Assembly (NCBI GenBank): GCA_963842335.1
Contig: CAWJGF010000020.1
Span: 62,001-126,000, forward strand
Length of the DNA: 64,000 nucleotides
Reading direction: 5' to 3'
Source: PALSA-600 sp963842335
GTDB taxonomy: Bacteria; Actinomycetota; Thermoleophilia; Gaiellales; Gaiellaceae
A program made the translations under genes and the position numbers. Of the stretch, positions 62,225 to 64,000 are shown piece after piece. Positions within the stretch are counted from its first letter, which is position 1, and every line of letters starts with the position of its first letter. The notes beneath the pieces were generated by a model. It had not been told where the DNA came from and ran no database searches. It worked only from the letters and a program-made list of their open reading frames with translations.

Positions 62225-63047
62225 CGAGCGGCTGATCGAGCGGCGGCGCGTCTTCCAGCAGTACAAGGCTGACGTCAAGGAGCGCGGAAAGCCGTTCTTC
62301 CCCTATGCGATGTGGCACGACACGATCATGTCGTTCGTCGTCGTCGTGGTGATCATCGGGCTTGCGGTCGTCTGGAAGTACTCGACGCCGGGCAACCACC
62401 ACACGACCGCCACGGGCTGGCTCGGGAAGCTGTACGACGCGCCGGCGGACCCGGGAACGATCAGCTTCGTCCCGCGTCCTGACTGGTACTTCTACTTCCT
62501 CTTCTACCTGCTGCGGATCTTCAAGTGGCCGGAGTCGGTGGTGCTCGGCACGATCGGGATCCCGACGATCTGCCTCGTCCTCTTGCTCGCGCTGCCGTTC
62601 ATCGACGTGCGTTCGGAACGTCGGCTCGTGCGTCGTCCGGTCGCGCTGATCGCGGCCATCCTCGTCGTTCTTTCGATGGGCGTCCTCACCTACAAGGGCG
62701 CAACGGCGAAGGAGGCGCTCGGCTCGGAGATCGTGGCCAAGGTCCCGAGTTGGGCGGTCAAGCAGGGCTTCGCCGGCAACCCGCAGGCGGTCGCCGGCGC
62801 CAAGCTCTTCGCGGTTGCGGGCTGCCTGAACTGCCACACGTACATGGGTGTCGGCGGTCAGTACCCCGGGGCGCCGAACCTCACTGCCGAAGGTCTCAAG
62901 AACAAGGGCATCGCCTTCCAGATAGCGCATCTCAAGTGCCCGGCCTGTGTGAACTCCGGCTCACCGATGCCATCGTTCGCGGGCCTCGGCACCGCGCGCC
63001 TGAGGTCCCTCGCGACGTTCCTCGAGGCGTCGAAGGGCGGCAAGTGA
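62217..63047 (+). CDS. qcrC: Cytochrome b subunit IV / cytochrome c fusion QcrC
   Basis: A 276-residue fusion: residues 1-165 resemble subunit IV (MWHDTIMSFVVVVVIIGLAV, the PDWYFYFLFYLLRIFKWPES quinone-site motif and LLLALPFIDVRSERRLVRRP), and the C-terminus is a monohaem cytochrome c with VAGCLNCHTYMGVGGQYPGA (CxxCH) and a Met in SPMPSFAGLG as likely axial ligand. This is the organisation of Bacillus QcrC. GTG start inside the qcrB end. A second CP-C pair (HLKCPACVNSG) before the Met may form a disulfide. Confidence 0.92.
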   Translation: MASERLIERRRVFQQYKADVKERGKPFFPYAMWHDTIMSFVVVVVIIGLAVVWKYSTPGNHHTTATGWLGKLYDAPADPGTISFVPRPDWYFYFLFYLLRIFKWPESVVLGTIGIPTICLVLLLALPFIDVRSERRLVRRPVALIAAILVVLSMGVLTYKGATAKEALGSEIVAKVPSWAVKQGFAGNPQAVAGAKLFAVAGCLNCHTYMGVGGQYPGAPNLTAEGLKNKGIAFQIAHLKCPACVNSGSPMPSFAGLGTARLRSLATFLEASKGGK

Positions 63048-63075
63048 ACGCTCTCCCTTACTGTTAGCGGCGACT

Positions 63076-63681
63076 GTGCGCGTTTTTCTCGGCATCACGG
63101 GCGCCTCGGGCGCTCCCTACGCCCGACGGCTTCTTCACGCACTTGCGGCGGCGGATGCCGAGGTCGGCGTCTCGATCTCGGGTGCCGCGATCGAGGTGCT
63201 TGCGACCGAGCTCTACGGCGACGCGCGGCTCTCGCGAGACGAGACGCTCGCCCGGTTCACCGAAGGCGCAGGGTCGAACGTCACGGTCTACGAGCCGAAC
63301 GACTGGAAAGCGCCGTACGCGTCCGGCTCGGCGAAGGTCGACGCCTATGTGATCTGCCCGTGCTCGATGGGAACGCTCGGGACGATCGCCTCCGGTGCGA
63401 TGCAGAACCTGATCCATCGCGCCGCGTCGGTGGCCTTGAAGGAGGAGCGCAAGCTCGTTCTCTGCCCGCGGGAGACGCCGCTCTCGTCGATCCACCTCGA
63501 GAACATGCTGACCCTGCGCCGTGCGGGCGCGACGATTCTCTTCCTCGCGCCCGGCTTCTACCACGGCGCCGCTACATCGGGGCCGCTGACCGTCGACGAC
63601 CTGGTCGACTTCATCGTCGCGCGGGTGCTCGACCAGCTTGGCCTCGAGCAGGCGCTCGTGCCGCGGTGGGGGGAACTGTGA
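63076..63681 (+). CDS. ubiX: Flavin prenyltransferase UbiX
   Basis: A 201-residue UbiX that makes prenyl-FMN for UbiD. VFLGITGASGAPYARRLLHA is the FMN-binding N-terminus, VICPCSMGTLGTIASGAMQN with LIHRAA the phosphate and substrate site, KLVLCPRETPLSSIHLENML the conserved RETPL motif, and PGFYHGAATSGPLTVDDLVD the C-terminal site. GTG start. It lies in the same operon as ubiD, with qcrABC between them. Its stop overlaps the menG GTG. Confidence 0.95.
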   Translation: MRVFLGITGASGAPYARRLLHALAAADAEVGVSISGAAIEVLATELYGDARLSRDETLARFTEGAGSNVTVYEPNDWKAPYASGSAKVDAYVICPCSMGTLGTIASGAMQNLIHRAASVALKEERKLVLCPRETPLSSIHLENMLTLRRAGATILFLAPGFYHGAATSGPLTVDDLVDFIVARVLDQLGLEQALVPRWGEL

Positions 63682-64000
63682 GCCTCGCGCCCGACGCCGT
63701 CCGGACGATGTTCGACCGCATCGCGCCGGTGTACGACCTGATGAATCGCGTCATGACCGCGGGCCTCGATGGGCACTGGCGCAGGCTGACGGCGGAGTCT
63801 GCGGTGCGGAGCGGCGACCGCGTGCTCGACGCCGCGTGCGGCACCGGTGACCTCGCTCTGGCCGACCTGAAGGCTGGCGCATCGCGCGTCACCGGGCTCG
63901 ACTTCTCCGCGGCAATGCTCGAGCGGGCGCGGCAAAAGACCGGCTCCCGGTCGGCCGTGCTCGAGTGGGTGCAGGGCGACATGCTCGCGCTTCCCTTCGC
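63678..64000 (+). CDS. menG: Demethylmenaquinone methyltransferase MenG/UbiE, 3' truncated by window edge
   Basis: The SAM-dependent C-methyltransferase of the last menaquinone step. Visible: VRTMFDRIAPVYDLMNRVMT (F-xIA-YD-MN signature), LDGHWRRLTAESAV, motif I RVLDAACGTGDLALADLK, and LDFSAAMLERARQKTG. GTG start overlaps ubiX (GTGA). About 107 of roughly 230 residues are in the window. The position after ubiD-qcrABC-ubiX makes a menaquinone biosynthesis and use operon. Confidence 0.93.
   Translation, partial: MSLAPDAVRTMFDRIAPVYDLMNRVMTAGLDGHWRRLTAESAVRSGDRVLDAACGTGDLALADLKAGASRVTGLDFSAAMLERARQKTGSRSAVLEWVQGDMLALPF

Overview
The window is about 64 kb of GC-rich DNA (very high G+C at third codon positions, many GTG and TTG starts, many 4-base ATGA/GTGA gene overlaps). 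I infer a soil or freshwater actinobacterium of the Thermoleophilia/Gaiellales type. The reasons are a futalosine-type menaquinone gene (mqnD), UbiD/UbiX/MenG next to a menaquinol:cytochrome c reductase, cytochrome bd oxidase, a paaABCD phenylacetyl-CoA epoxidase and many actinobacterial-style membrane proteins. The taxonomic call is an inference. No rRNA, tRNA, insertion sequence or CRISPR array was recognised.

Layout. 1-5.7 kb: end of mqnD, a thiolase, a DUF885 metallopeptidase-like protein, an aldehyde dehydrogenase and an MFS transporter. 5.7-12 kb: an M20 amidohydrolase, a phosphoribosyltransferase and a complete BMP-type nucleoside/purine ABC importer (binding protein, double ATPase, two permeases), followed by two copies of a palindromic repeat. 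12.2-21.4 kb: a purine-degradation block. On the minus strand lie adenine deaminase, an 8-oxoguanine/guanine deaminase-type hydrolase, HIU hydrolase, OHCU decarboxylase and membrane urate oxidase PuuD; diverging on the plus strand are the three subunits of a xanthine dehydrogenase. With the importer and the amidohydrolase this forms a nearly complete purine-to-ureide route. 21.4-28.2 kb: DMT transporters, VOC and EthD-like proteins, two enoyl-CoA hydratases, tandem DUF4389 membrane proteins, a lipoprotein, a SelW-like gene with an in-frame UGA, and a secreted metallopeptidase.

28.2-33.9 kb: a DJ-1-like protein, a membrane HExxH protein, cydAB, a gene-poor stretch of about 0.9 kb and a DUF4239 protein. 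34-37 kb: paaABCD with a divergent TetR regulator and a palindromic operator between them. 37-43.5 kb: a 2'-5' RNA ligase-like protein, two damaged genes (diacylglycerol kinase family and a lipoprotein hydrolase) and a 2-oxoacid dehydrogenase E1alpha/E1beta/E2 set interrupted by a formamidase and a HIRAN protein. 43.5-51.7 kb: thioredoxin-like, phosphodiesterase, GtrA, two polytopic glycosyltransferase-like proteins, a Tat-exported amine oxidase and a YmdB-like phosphoesterase. 51.7-64 kb: an M23-like protein, an AI-2E family transporter, hemB-hemL, a MarR/MFS pair, then ubiD-qcrA-qcrB-qcrC-ubiX-menG, a respiratory quinone and bc-complex operon in which the cytochrome b is split as in Bacillus.

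A recurring feature is reading-frame breaks. They are dense at about 14.2-26.4 kb and 36.5-41.3 kb and nearly absent after 50.9 kb. Most can be repaired by removing one base and reading resumes with conserved motifs, so I treat most as probable sequence errors rather than true pseudogenes. The most interesting item is the SelW-like gene near 27.0 kb: its UGA falls exactly at the CxxU position, with a hairpin downstream that fits the bacterial SECIS pattern.
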